Shown piece by piece: positions 33,358 through 44,983 of a stretch of 64,000 nucleotides of DNA (positions are counted from its first letter, which is position 1; each line of letters begins with the position of its first letter). Under the pieces are notes generated by a model. It made no database searches. It was not told where the DNA came from and worked only from the letters and a program-made list of their open reading frames with translations. Made by a program: the position numbers and the translations under genes. The DNA is from Zhengitettix transpicula (Eukaryota; Arthropoda; Insecta; Orthoptera; Tetrigidae): positions 59,176,001 through 59,240,000 of the forward strand of contig CM073596.1 in the NCBI GenBank assembly GCA_037074705.1. Reading direction: 5' to 3'.

Positions 33358-34910
33358 AAAGTCAAGAGAGAATATTTAAATAATCAATTAAAAGCATAAT
33401 ATAAACCTCAAACACGACGTTTCGTCCCCCTGATTAAAACCTTTTCAAGTATCTAAACAAAGTAAATTGAGAAACAAAGACATACAAAAATGGATATTTT
33501 TAAAAATATACAATTATGTGCAACATTTAAAAATTCTACAACATTTGAAAATGTATAATATCCAGTTTCCCTGGAGTCAACTGGAGAAGACTCTTCTATA
33601 TTCCGAAATGGACGGTAACGCTCAAAAACTCACGTCCACTTGAGGATCTCGGAGAGAGACAGAGAGAGAATAAAAAAAGGGGGGGGGAAAGTAGCAGAAC
33701 ACAACCCAGGGTGGAGAACAACTTTCCGTCGAAATGGAGAGTCTCGTAAAGTTCAACGAGGAATTGTCGGCTCTCGACAACGAAGTAACGAGCGTTTGTT
33801 TCGGAAAGCTAACAAATACTGTTACCAGTTTAATGCTACGGTAGGAACACGCGTGTGTGTGTGATTAACTTTTGCCACGTTGGTCCATTTAGTAACTTGT
33901 AGAGGACGGTGGTGGAAATTTAAACTAAAGTGCCCAATCAGTGACTTGAAGGGGGGAAAACAGATATCCCCCCCCCCCGTGACTCGCTGATCTCTCTCAC
34001 AACTGAGCGCTCGACCTAGAAATGACTGACCGCTCTTGACTGCCTCTCAAAAACATCTCATTACTGAATTATTTTAATTGGACTGTAGGCTTGAAGTTTC
34101 CGTTAAAGCTCCTAAACAAAAAATGAGTTTATTTTAATTCGGTGTTTTATAAACTAAGATTTTTTAAAAAATATATTAAATCAGGCTTTGAAATCTAATA
34201 ATATATTGTAGCGTCCGTCCTCTCATTACCGTTGCACGATTCAATTTCTAATAAAGGTGCCTGGTAATTTTCTTTTAAAAAAATGAAATTAACGAAAACT
34301 GACGATAATTATATTTACACTACAAGGTTTACAATTAAGAATAATCCTTTTTTTTTGTCTACTTTACCCTTGTCTTGTCATCAGCTGGGCTCGAACTCAC
34401 TTGTTTATTTAAAAACACACATCACAAAAAAAAGGGGGGGGGGCAATATTTCACTGAATTTTAATGATGTTTAAGTTTGCAAACACTAATCACTTTCTGC
34501 TCCTCACTGTTGATAACTTTGTTTGAACAGTCACAGAGTTGATATCTTTGTTCTCTAAAACTTTGATGATTGCTCGAACATGGCAAATAGACGAAATATA
34601 ATTCCCAAAAAAAGGCTGGGGACTTTTAATACAACATTTCTCAGCTTCCAAATCACACTGGTCTCAGGGAACTCTGAAATACGGACTCGTCTTCAAGACA
34701 CACACCTTCCGCCATCCTGCTCTCCGAGCAACTCTGAATCTCCCAAGTTCCGTACGTCTGAATGCTGCACCGAGGCAACAATGCAACTCTAGCAAGCAAG
34801 CATTGTAGGCTCCGTATTCTTGTAGACAGTGCTGAAGCTACAATGCAACAGCCTCATATTTACGCCGCCGGTAATGAAAATAGTAAAATTTTATTTGTTA
34901 AATGATTACC
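33358..34910. other. Gene-free stretch
   Basis: A minus-strand hammerhead-like core (GGGGGACGAAACGTCGTG) lies near 33412-33435. G runs near 33680 and 34433 and a C run near 33970 follow. The rest is unassigned. Confidence 0.45.
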
Positions 34911-34912
34911 AC

Positions 34913-34914
<2 letters not shown>

Positions 34915-34955
<41 letters not shown>
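34915..34955. repeat. (TA)n microsatellite, left target of fold-back element
   Basis: Pure TA that ends in the element's first bases. Confidence 0.97.
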
Positions 34956-34958
<3 letters not shown>

Positions 34959-36375
34959 AATAAACAAATAATAGGTCGTTTAATTTATTTTTAATTTAAA
35001 GAATTTTAAAGAGTTTACCTCACGTGAAGCGCCATTTATGTAATATTTAAATGGAAAGGTCGTTTTTTATTAAATGAAAAAAGATCGAAATTAACAAACA
35101 AGAGATTTATTTATTTTGTGGCAACCAAAGAAATGATTACAAACACAAGATCTTTCTTTGCTTTGTCGAAAAGTCAAAAATGGCGTACGCACACTAAAAC
35201 TCGAGAGAGAACTTAGGAGTCAGTTCGCGGAAAAAACATCGTGAGGAGCAGAACAAGTAATATAACTGTTAGTTGGTTTGCGGGAAATTTCAGAGGACGG
35301 AACAAATAATACTAGAGTAGAGACAAGTCGTCGTTAATGTATTATTAAACAAAGTTGTGAATTTAAGAGAAAGTAAAAACATTCACGGAAGTATTACCTC
35401 GTAAATATCGCTGAGTTAAAGCAGTTTACGTCTATAGCCAGTCAGGGAAGCAAGCGGGCAGTTTTTAAGTATACAGCCAGCCAGGAAAGTCTAAGAGAGT
35501 TTACTCTATAGCCAGCCAGGGAAGGAAGCGAGTAGTTTTTACGTATACAGCCAGCCAGGAAAGTCTAAGAGAGTTTACGTCTATAGCCAGCCAGGAAAGG
35601 AAGCGAGCAGTTTTTACGTATACAGCCAGCCAGGAAAGTCTAAGAGAGTTTACGTCTATAGCCAGCCAGGAGAGTCTAAGAGAGTTTACGTCTATAGCCA
35701 GCCAGGAAAGTCTAAGAGAGTTTACGTCTATAGCCAGCCAGGAAAGTCTAAGAGAGTTTACGTCTATAGCCAGCCAGGGAAGGCAAGCAGAGATCAGATA
35801 GCTGACATTCAGGAGGATTATCCGAGTTCCTGGGAGCCTATCAGTTTTGACTTCAATAGTGTAAAGTCTTTGAGTTGACTTCTAGAATCAGTGTAAATTT
35901 TGCAATAGTGAACTCCCGAAACCAAAAAGAATGCTGGTACCAGCTGGACAGATGTAAGTAACAAAACCAAAACTAATGATTAATTGTAAACGTAATTAAA
36001 GGATAAGGTCAGATTTCGTTCTCTTTTAATTGTCAGTCAGAGTTAATTTTTTTTCTTTTAATTTCTTTCTATCGACATATTGTTTAGGTTAATTGTAAAC
36101 TGTTTATTAATAAGATTTTAAAATCAATTTGTTGTGTCCATTATCAAACCCAGTTAAGGACCTGAGGGAGAGAGAAAGATCTCAAATTTTGTGTTTGTAA
36201 TAATTTCTTTTGTTGCCACAAAATAAATAAATCTTTTGTTTGTTAATTTCGATCTTTTCATTTAATAAAAAACGACCTACCAATTAATTATTACATAACT
36301 GGCGCTTCACGTGAGGCAAACTCTTTAAAATTCTTTAAATTAAAAATAAATTAAACGACCTATTATTTGTTTATT

Positions 36376-36380
<5 letters not shown>
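34954..36380. mobile_element. 1.43-kb fold-back DNA element with about 200-bp inverted arms
   Basis: The left arm from ATTGTAATAAACAAATAATA through GCGCCATTTATGTAAT, GGTCGTTTTTTATTAAATGA and TTTATTTATTTTGTGGCAAC to about 35155 is repeated inverted at about 36170-36380 with few differences. Both ends lie in TA microsatellites. The centre has a 37-bp minisatellite and no transposase, so it moves, if at all, with a partner in trans. The 23395-23569 MITE shares termini, and 37640-37966 is a partial relative. Confidence 0.85.
35421..35790 (+). repeat. Minisatellite, about 37-bp unit x10, inside fold-back element
   Basis: The core ATAGCCAGCCAGG recurs ten times with two alternating tails: AAAGTCTAAGAGAGTTTACG, and AAGGAAGCGAGCAG followed by TTTTTACGTATAC. 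The alternation shows that the dimer amplified first, then one monomer type took over at the right end. Confidence 0.9.

Positions 36381-36424
<44 letters not shown>
36379..36424. repeat. (TA)n microsatellite, right target of fold-back element
   Basis: Pure AT following ATTACAAT. Confidence 0.97.
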
Positions 36425-36427
<3 letters not shown>

Positions 36428-37639
36428 GGTATTTACGCGGTTGAAGCATATTCACCTTTGGTAGCTGGGGATCCTTCCCACGCGGGAGCTCGCAGGGTCT
36501 TAGGGACTGAGTGGGTGTTCCACCACATTCCTATACAGGTGGGGCCCACGTGTGTGTGTGTGTGTGTCTCCCTGGAGAGAGACACACGTGAATCATGTCG
36601 GGAGGTCGCAGCCAGACATTCCCTTATACGGCACTATTCCGATTACCTCCAGTCTAGCGCCACTGGCCTCCAGCAAATTTAAATTCTTCAAACTGTGGAT
36701 CATTACTCATCAGTCAGTCAGTCAGTCACTCAACAGTGTACAAATTTTTTTTATTACGGCTTCAAGTGCAAAAAAAAAAATTCTCAAAATGTTGATACAT
36801 CTCCCTCTTTACTACACATTTGCCCTCGCTGCATCAGTGGCGGGTTTGATTTTTTTTTCTTGTTGCTCTCTTTCTTTTTCTATATCTTGCCCACTTATTT
36901 TTCCGTTCAGAGTTCCCTCGAAGTACTCTGAACGACCGCTTTGAGTCGAAGCATTTTTGATTGGGGGTAGGGGGGGGGGTTTAACTGGAAAAATTAAGGC
37001 TCGCGAGGAGGAGTAGCCTTTTGGGCGTTTGTGCAGATGGGGAAAAAAAATGGTGCGTGTTGCAACGTCAGCAAACTCGCCCCCCCCCCCCGTCACCCCT
37101 GCCTGACCGTCCGTCCGTCCACCGCCCCTTCAACCTCGGACAAACCCTGTGGAGATGGCCATTCGACGGAAAAGTCAACAAATTAAAAAATGTGAAACGT
37201 GTTTGCACTAGTCCGCGGCGTCGTCACATTTAAATACCACCAACGCCACTTACTCTCGGATGGCTATATTCCTGCTTGATATTCCGCGGATTCTCCCCCC
37301 CTCCCCCTTATTTTTAAAGCTCAACCACTCTTATTCTCCAAGACAGAGTTAAACATGTGAAGACGAAGTGCCATCTTCACACCAGTATATCAGAGAACCA
37401 TTCTTTTGCTTTATCCTTTCTTAAAACTTTAATCTGTACAATTAAAAGACTCACCTCGTCAACTGAGACTTCGATGATTTATTTTTTCTTTAATCGAGAA
37501 GTACCAAAGATACGTCAGATATTTTTCTTATTTATCGTACAGTTAGTTACCTTCTTATCTTGCGATTTTACAGTTGTGATAATAATTAAAAGGATTCTGT
37601 GGAAATTAACATGGTAACATGGCGGTTGGTGTTTTTGCT
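36425..37639. other. Gene-free stretch
   Basis: GT repeat near 36550, CAGT repeats near 36709-36726, poly-A near 36770, and G and C runs near 36968 and 37081. No exon was recognised. Confidence 0.45.
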
Positions 37640-37966
37640 TTGTCTTAAATTCATAACATTGTTTAATAATGCATTAACGATGGCTAGTCTCTGCCCTAGT
37701 ATTATTCGTTCCGTCCTCTGAAATGTCCCGCCACCAACTAACAGTTATATTACTTGTTCTGCTCCTCACGATGTTTTTTCCGGGAACTGAACTCCTAGTG
37801 CTCCAGAGTTTGAGCGCGGATACGCCATTTTTGACTTTTCGACAAAGCAAAGTGAGCTCGCTTCTCTCATTGTTGCTTTGTTCGATCAGACCGTTATAAT
37901 GGATTTCTCAAACAATTCAAATTTTATGTCCAAACAATTAATGGCCTAATTAATTGGCATTACAAT
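37640..37966 (-). mobile_element. Partial inverted copy of the 35.1-35.35 kb segment
   Basis: GTTCCGTCCTCTGAAATGTC, TAACAGTTATATTACTTGTT, CTGCTCCTCACGATGTTTTT and GCCATTTTTGACTTTTCGAC are the reverse complement of the fold-back element's inner arm region (about 35155-35345). It ends ATTACAAT in a TA microsatellite. It lacks the minisatellite, so it is a variant or a deleted copy. Confidence 0.7.
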
Positions 37967-38167
37967 ATATATATATATATATATATATATTAGATATGCA
38001 TATTAAATAAAGAAAATCCGTCTCCTTCAATCAATTTACTCCTCCTGCCATCGCCATTACCAAAGCAACTTACTAAACTAAGATAACACAACTCTAGAAA
38101 CAAACCCTCTCCCCTCCCCTACTTCTTCTTATCATCAATTTATAAATGTAATAAATTTATTACACTA

Positions 38168-38372
38168 CCATTCTTCAGGTGATTAGAAGAGCCTTGAGGC
38201 TTTTTTTAAGATTTTGTCAATTTGCTCAGTGCAGTTGTGTCGCTCCAGGCTCTTCATTAGCACCAGAAGAAAGACGGACGAGGATCCCGGAAACGCCCTG
38301 TTTGTGTGGTATTTTTATATCATCACTTATCTTGGTCTGTATTTGGCTATGTCTTATCTTATTATTACATTG
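38168..38372 (+). mobile_element. Fold-back family member, right half
   Basis: From TTCTTCAGGTGATTAGAAGA to TATTTGGCTATGTCTTATCT. The left arm is mostly lost, and the TIR element at 38382 begins a few bases after its right end. Confidence 0.65.
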
Positions 38373-38381
38373 AATAATTAC

Positions 38382-38920
38382 GGCGCCGTGTTTTGAGCGG
38401 CCGTGGCCTGAGCGGACAACCGTCCCTTTTCTCAACCCTGACCGCAGAGCGAGCAAATTTAACAATCTTTGACAAATATTATAAATTTTAATTTTTTGAT
38501 CATTTAGATCATTTCATTGGCTTCACAACACCTGAAGAGGTCCTAATAAAGTAGGAATGGATCTTTGAGAATTTTGTTTTTTTCGTAGTATAATGATTAA
38601 AAAAAATTTAAATTAATAATAAATTTATAATTAAATAGGTTTATTTAAGGACGACAGATACAAATATAACTGTTTTAAAAAAGATTTGTATCTTAATTGA
38701 TCATTTCTAAGCATAAACGAATCACTACCAATTGGAACAGTTTCCATATTATTAAAGATAGAGATTGAAAATTATAAATCCAGAGAAGTTTCAGAAATGT
38801 TAAACTCTGTATTACATTCACTTAATGGTAAAAGAAAGACTGATAAAGTTGTTCAGAGGTCAGGATTGTGGAAGGGACTTGTTGGAACGCTCAGGCCACG
38901 GCCGCTCTAAATACGACACC
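38382..38920. mobile_element. TIR element, GTGTTTTGAGCGGCCGTGG family, empty-site copy
   Basis: The left end GGCGCCGTGTTTTGAGCGGC, then CGTGGCCTGAGCG, is inverse to the right end CGCTCAGGCCACGGCCGCTC, then TAAATACGACACC. Flanks TGAATAATTA and TGAATTATTA match at 9 of 10 bases, a possible target duplication. Inside is CACCTGAAGAGGTCCTAATA. The sequence AATAATAAATTTATAATT near 38620 shows the unoccupied state of the site where 58745-59829 carries a SINE-like insert. Confidence 0.75.
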
Positions 38921-38924
38921 TGAA

Positions 38925-39329
38925 TTATTATTATTATTACTAAGGTCTAAATTTAATAAGCTATTAAAAGCAGTCGGATAAAACCGTTAAAAAAGTAAAT
39001 GAAAATATATAACTTTTAGTCAAGCCTTGGACAATCTTCATGCCCTGTTGCCTCGTGTGTGTGTGGGGGGGGGGGGGGGGAGGAATTACAGCTGCAGTGA
39101 AGGATCTATGCAACCAACAGGACTGTTACGACTTTCCAACTAGTAGTTTATGGACTGGCGTTGAGTTCCTCGCCGTGTGGTTTCCCAGCAGCGACATAAA
39201 CGCACTTCAGCAAAACGAAAGCGGAGAAACTTGACCTGCAACGTTGCACATGTCATTTTAAAGCCTGCGTCATTATGAGTTAGTGAAGGGAAGTAAATCT
39301 GCTTGTCGTGAGTTGAAGCGTGTCTTCGT

Positions 39330-39367
<38 letters not shown>

Positions 39368-39900
39368 CTCGTCCTGCTGCGTGACTGTAGCCGTCTCAAC
39401 GACATGACGAAGGAGCTTCTTGGTGGTATATAAAATACGCGCTGCTGTGCGAGACACGTGTTCGATGTTATCTCGTCAAGGCAACGGGAACACGGCCTCG
39501 GCTCCTGAGAGGAGTGACAGCACCAGCGATCAGTACCTTAAATTATTGCGTCTTTATCGTTTATAAGCTGTAAGAAAGAAGAAAAAAAACCACCACAACT
39601 TTCACTTTGAATGAAGGATGGCTTGGACACCGACCGCTCAGGAGGACAACGCGGCCACTTCCAGCAGCAGCCTTCATAATATATCCCCCCCCCCCCACGA
39701 TTATGTAGACAAGATTCTGCATTCTTCAATATTAAAAAATTCGCAAACCTAAACCTCCTTAAACTATCAAGCTAATAAAAGGACGCTTACGAGATTTTTT
39801 TTTAAAAAAAAAATCTGTTTATAGTGATGAATGGCCTGCACACATCCTCAATGTAAGGTTACCCTCACATTCTAGGCATCGTGGTGTAAATAAATTGATA
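38925..39900. other. Gene-free stretch
   Basis: G run at about 39065-39080, CT repeat at 39332-39364 and a C run near 39686. A TATA-like box at 39427-39435 is listed separately. Confidence 0.45.
39427..39435 (+). promoter_or_regulatory. TATA-box-like sequence downstream of a CT repeat
   Basis: TATATAAAA lies in a GC-balanced context about 63 bases after a GAGA-type CT repeat, with CGAGACACG about 30 bases on as a possible start region. Only sequence shape supports this. Confidence 0.2.
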
Positions 39901-39904
39901 TTTA

Positions 39905-40130
39905 AGAAAATTGAAATGAAGTACAGGGAGAGTATTGAGCTGTGGTGTTGAAGAAAAAATAGAAAGAAAGAAAGAAAAAAATAAATGCGAAGAGTGGAGG
40001 ACGAGAAGAAATAAAACTTGCATACAATTCTCTGAGGAGGAAAGTAAACTGGACTGGAAGAAACTGCCTTCTGCGTGATGTTATAGAAGAGGGAAAAAAT
40101 GGATGGTAAGGTGAGAAGAGTAGGTAGAAG
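39905..40130 (+). pseudogene. LINE ORF2 tail fossil leading into a satellite
   Basis: Plus-strand frames give a RESIELW segment, then SWTGRNCLLRDVIEEGK across a frameshift, then DGKVRRVGRRRIQVLDEL and KEKRK. This follows the order of LINE ORF2 C-termini (E-x-W, W-T, a D-V-I-E-G-type stretch, G-x-G-R-R-R-x-Q-x-L-D-D-L). Stops are present. Its last part is the founder-like first unit of the 153-bp array. Confidence 0.6.
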
Positions 40131-41170
40131 AAGAATTCAGGTGCTGGACGAGTTAAAGGAGAAGAGAAAATGCTAAAGAAAGATATGAAAGCTAAATCTT
40201 TGGACCCGGCGTTAGTCAGAGAACTTAGTAAAATAAATACCTACTCTAGTTGTGGATGGTAAGGTGAGAAGAGTAGGTAGAAGAAGAATTCAGGTGCTGG
40301 ATGAGTTACAGGAGAAGAGAAAATGGTAAAGAAACATATTAAAGCTAAATCTTTGGAACTGCCGTCAGGCAGAGAACTTAGTCAAATAAATACCTACTCT
40401 AGTTGTGGATGGTAAGGTGAGAAGAGTAGGTAGAAGAAGAATTCAGGTGCTGGATGACTTAAAGGAGAAGAGAAAATTCTAAAGAAAGATATGACAGTTA
40501 AATCTTTGGACCCGGCGTTAGGCAGAGAACTTAGTAAAATAAATACCTACTCTAGTTGTGGATGGTAAGGTGAGAAGAGTAGGTAGAAGGAGTATTCAGG
40601 TGCTGGACGAGTTAAAGGAGAAAAGAAAATGCTAGAGAAAGATACGAAAGCTAAATCTTTGGGCCCGGCGTTAGGCAGAGAACTTAGTAAAATAAATACC
40701 TACTCTAGTTGTGGGTGGTAAGATGAGAAGAGTAGGTAGAAGAAGAATTCAGGTGCTGGATGACTTAAAGGAGAAGAGAAAATTCTAAAGAAAGATATGA
40801 AAGCTAAATCTTTGGACCCGGCGTTAGGCAGAGAACTTAGTAAACATAAATACCTACTCTAGTTGTGGATGGTAAGGTGAGAAGAGTAGGTAGAAGGAGA
40901 ATTCAGGTGCTGGGCGAGTTAAAGGAGAAGAGAAAATGCTAGAGAAAGATATGAAAGCTAAATCTTTGGATCTGCCGTTAGGCAGAGAACTTAGTAAAAA
41001 TAAATACCTACTCTAGTTGACGATGGTAAGGTGGGAAGAGTAGGTAGAAGAAGAATTCAGGTGCTGGACGACTTAAAGGAGAAAAGAAAATGCTAGAGAA
41101 AGATATGAAAGCTAAATCTTTGGAACTGCCGTCAGGCAGAGAACTTAGTCAAATAAATACCTACTCTAGT
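40101..41170 (+). repeat. Tandem array, 153-bp unit x7, built from a LINE tail
   Basis: GGATGGTAAGGTGAGAAGAG (or a variant) begins at 40101, 40254, 40407, 40560, 40713, 40867 and 41021, giving a period of 153-154. Each unit starts with the VRRVGRRRIQVLD-coding LINE segment and ends with CAGAGAACTTAGT..AAATAAATACCTACTCTAG. Because 153 is a multiple of 3 the LINE-derived frame recurs, but internal stops exclude a protein. Confidence 0.9.
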
Positions 41171-41284
41171 GGTTTAAAAAAAATCCTGAAATACTCATAA
41201 CACAACTTAATATAACGAGGTGCCAACACCACAATATTAAATTCACCAAACCACAAATAAAATTCTGAAATATGCTCGTTGCCT

Positions 41285-41500
41285 TTACGAAAAAAAATCG
41301 ACAATAGTTTCTTTATCCTTTTTTTTATGTATTAGAAAAAATAATGACGCCGTTTCGATACCGTTTTGTATCTTCTTCAGGGTATTTTCCTACAGAGGAG
41401 GCATTTACAAATGGTTAGATTATGATTGTACAAAGTCAGCAAAGACTAAAATTGAGTGAACTTGTTAATCGTTTAGTCGTGTTAGTTTATTATATATATT
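41285..41500 (-). mobile_element. Half of the inverted-repeat element family with GAAACGGCGTC core
   Basis: Minus strand: CTGAAGAAGATACAAAACGG, then TATCGAAACGGCGTC, with a GATAC/GTATC stem. AACTTGTTAATCGTTTAGTC on the plus strand matches the interior of 62334-62690. Confidence 0.55.
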
Positions 41501-41519
41501 TTTCACTTTAACTCCAGTA

Positions 41520-42050
41520 GCCTATGTTTTATTACGTTATCTTCTCGGTTATTGAAGGAGAATAACGATCGTGTGGTACCAAGTAGTGGTGGGGGGTTGA
41601 AGTTTTCTCCCAGGCCTCATTACCGGGAAGAGAGAAACGGAGAAATGGAGGAAGTGGCTCTCAAATTATTATTATTATTATGAACGCGTTCCCTCTTACG
41701 GTGATTTACATGTGCACTCTGGAGGCTGGCTCTGAAAGAGTGTGGAGGACGTATTAGGAGTCAGAGACCACACACTTGAAACAGCCGAACACGAGTAGTA
41801 GTTAATAGAATTATCTCCGACGTTTTACCGTTCTCGCGTTAACACAACATAAGCTCGCAGGTTTTGCTCGGTCCGTCTGAGAGTAATCCCGACTGCATCC
41901 GATCCACCAGCGGCTGGTCTGACCTCGCCTCGGACTAATTTCCGGCACACCACTTGTTGGAAGGGTCAAATTTTACATTCCATTTCACGCCAGTACAGTC
42001 GGCTACAGTGACAGCGCGGTGCTAACATTCGCACAGGTATATTACGAATA
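41520..42050. other. Gene-free stretch
   Basis: Contains TTATTATTATTATT near 41666 and GC-balanced, repeat-free DNA at 41700-42030. No exon is supported. Confidence 0.4.
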
Positions 42051-42059
42051 GAAGGGGGG

Positions 42060-43790
42060 TGGGGGGGAAACCACAACGTGTGCTCGTAAAATAAGCTGAA
42101 AAGAATATCGAGTTTTCTGGCCCAATGCAAGACAATATTTTTAATTTATTTACGACAACGTTTCGGTACGTGTTTGTTCCTTCCTCAGCTCTTTCCTTCT
42201 TTAATCTATTTAAAGGTTGTATTTTTAGGCCTGTTTATACGAAATAAATAATTCAGTTTTCTGACCCAATACAAGACAATATATTTTTTTATTTTATTTA
42301 CGACAACGTTTCGGTAGGTGTTTGTTCCTTCCTCAGCTCTTTCCTGCTTTAATCTATTTAAATGTTGTATTTTTAGGCCTGTTTATATGAAATAAATATT
42401 GCAGTTTTCTGACCCAGTCCAAAACAATATTTTTTCATTTATTAACGACAACGTTTCGGTACGTGTTTGTTTCTTCCTCAGATCTTTCCTGCTTCAAAGG
42501 TTAAATATTGTATTTTTACGTCTGTTCAGATGAAATAAGTAATGCAGTTTTTTGGCCCAATACAAGATAATATTTTTTTATTTATTAACGACAACGTTTC
42601 GATACGCGTTTGTACCTTCCTCAGATCTTTCCTCCTTTAATCTATTTAAACGTTAAAAATTAATATTTTTACGTCTGTGTATATGAAATAAATAATGCAG
42701 TTTTTTGACCCAATACAAGACAATATATTTTTATTTATTTACGACAACGTTTCGGTACGTGTTTGTTCCTTCCTCGGAACTTTCCTGCTTCAATCTACTT
42801 AAAGGTTGTATTTTTAGGCCTGTGTATATGAAATAAATAATGCAGTTTTCTGACCCAATACAAGACAATATTTTTTTATTTATTAACGACAACGTTTCGG
42901 TACGTGTTTGTACCTTCCTCAGCTCTTTCCTGCTTTAATGTACTTTAAGGTTGTATTTTTAGGCCTGTTTATATGAAATAAATAATGCAGTTTTCTGACC
43001 CAATACAAGACAATATATTTTTATTTATTTACGACAACGTTTCGGTACGTGTTTGTTCCTTCCTCAGCTCTTTCCTGCTTTAATCTATTTTAAATGTTGT
43101 ATTTTTAGGCCTGTTTATATGAAATAAATATTGCAGTTTTCTGACCCAGTACAAAACAATATATTTTTATTTATTAACGGCAACGTTTCGGTACGTGTTT
43201 GTACCTTCCTCAGGTTTATCCTGCTTTAATCTATTTAAAGGTTGTATTTTTACGTCTGTGTATATGAAATAAATAATGCAGTGTTCTGACCTAATACAAG
43301 AGAATACATTTTTATTTATTAACGACAACGTTTCGGTACGTGTTTGTTCCTTCCTCAGCTCTTTCCTCCTTTAATCTATTTAAACGTTAAAAATTAATAT
43401 TTTTACGTCTGTGTATATGAAATAAATAATTCACTTTTCTGACCCTATACAAGACAATTTTTTTAAAAAATATATTTACGGCAACGTTTCGGTACGTGTT
43501 TGTACCTTCCTCAGGTCTTTCATGTTTCAACGTATTTAAACGTTAAAATTTTGTATTTTTACGCCTCTTCATATCAATTAAATAATGCAGTTTTCTGGCC
43601 CAATACAATATATTTTTTATTTTATTTACGACAGCGTTTCGGTACGTGTTTGTACCTTCATCAGGTCTTTCCTGCTTTAATCTATTTAAATGTTGTATTT
43701 TTAGGCCTGTTTATATTAAATAAATAATGCAGTTTTCTGACCCAATACAAGAACATATATTTTTATTTATTTACGACGACGTTTCTGACG
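42060..43790 (-). repeat. Tandem array, about 146-bp unit x12, with hammerhead-like core
   Basis: CGACAACGTTTCGG (or a variant) occurs at 42153, 42301, 42446, 42589, 42742, 42887, 43032, 43178, 43323, 43479, 43629 and 43774. On the minus strand each unit reads GAAAGAGCTGAGGAAGG, a spacer, GTACCGAAACGTTGTCGT, then AAATAAA. Several units hold a perfect GGUAC/GUACC stem and one shows GGUAC/GUAUC, a wobble-preserving change. ACG-UUGU-CGU after GAA can form a short hairpin. Confidence 0.9.
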
Positions 43791-43799
43791 ATTCGTCCT

Positions 43800-44980
43800 T
43801 CAATGATAAGATTCGGCTGAATCAGTATTCTGACCTCGAGACTCTACCAAACCACAAGGTCCTCCCTCACCATACAAGCTGAGAACAAGTGTAGCAAATA
43901 TTTCTCAATAATTTTTCCCAACTTTTAATCCGGCAGCGATTTTTTTTTTCGACTCGTCATGAAGAATGTAACCACGTTATTTTGTTGTTCCTCTGATGGG
44001 TCGTTCATCATCATCATCATCATATCGTCAAGGATTTGTCATCCCACCTCTCTCTTTCTGTCTTTTGAAGACAATTTTTCAACCGGAGTTGATTTACCGT
44101 ACACCTTTACGATCGCAAAGCGAGTAACAGCACTACAATTTATGAAGGTGAAGAAAGAATGTCCTCTACGACTGCGTAAACCACGACAGGACAAAAAAAA
44201 AAGAAAGCCACAATTCAGAAATACTGGAGAAGGTAGATCTGTAGTAAATAACCCACTTAAATGAGACAATGAAACTGAGACTACGAATTAAAATGTATAG
44301 GTAATGTTAATTAAAGTGTAATAATTTAATGTAGTAGGTATGGTAAGTCGTCAATGACTTTGATGTTGACGCGACTATTTAAAAACATGGCCGAACCATT
44401 TCTGGTCGATGCGCTATACATTTTTATGGCTAACCAAATGAACCTGTCGAGGTTCTGTACCACTTACGAATTGCCCAGCCACCAGTAATGTCACTCTAGT
44501 AATTTTATACTAAGAATAATAAAAGACACGGAAGTTATTTCCGGATTAATGAGCCACTCCGTCAAGAGTCGCCTCTTCCTGTTGATGTATTTCCGCACAC
44601 TGTCTCGACGGACCGATCCCTCCCTCACTGGTCACGCGATGCTGCCCCCCCCCCCCCGAGCAATTACAGACAACGACGACAACAATGCGTCGCGCCTTTG
44701 TTGGGACCCGCTGCAGTGGTGCGGTGTAATGAATGCGCGCCATCTGCAGCAACAATCGCCACCAACTTCCGGTCAGCAACGCAATTACGTACACATACAC
44801 GACGCGCGCCCCACCCAACCCTCCCGCCCTCCCTCCCACGCGAATTACAGCCTCGCCCTGTAGCTGGTGTTTCAAGAAGAGGTACACTTCCGAGTAGAAA
44901 TAATTACACTGAAAATTGGCATGTCGAAGACCGATAATGGTCACGTTCGTCATGATTTTTAGTATAAAATTATTAAAATA
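43800..44980. other. Mostly gene-free stretch
   Basis: Contains an ATC repeat near 44008-44023, a possible exon at 44071-44147 and a C run at 44646-44657. Long frames around the C run on both strands are GC-driven. Confidence 0.4.
44071..44147 (+). CDS. Weak internal exon candidate
   Basis: The acceptor is good (CACCTCTCTCTTTCTGTC, then TTTTGAAG ending 44070) and the donor AAG|GTGAAG at 44148 is consensus-like. Only one frame is open between them, entering with two bases and leaving in phase 0, and gives NFSTGVDLPYTFTIAK, then RVTALQFMK. It is short (77 bases) and the family is unknown. Phase 1 entry would be compatible with the other plus-strand exon candidates, but the terminal-looking exon at 23776 argues against one gene unless its stop is not used. 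Confidence 0.22.
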
Positions 44981-44983
44981 AGA

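Noticed and set aside
35930..35958. ATG followed by a GTAAGT donor inside the fold-back element
   Set aside because: The frame is only a few codons and lies in repeat DNA; a chance donor.
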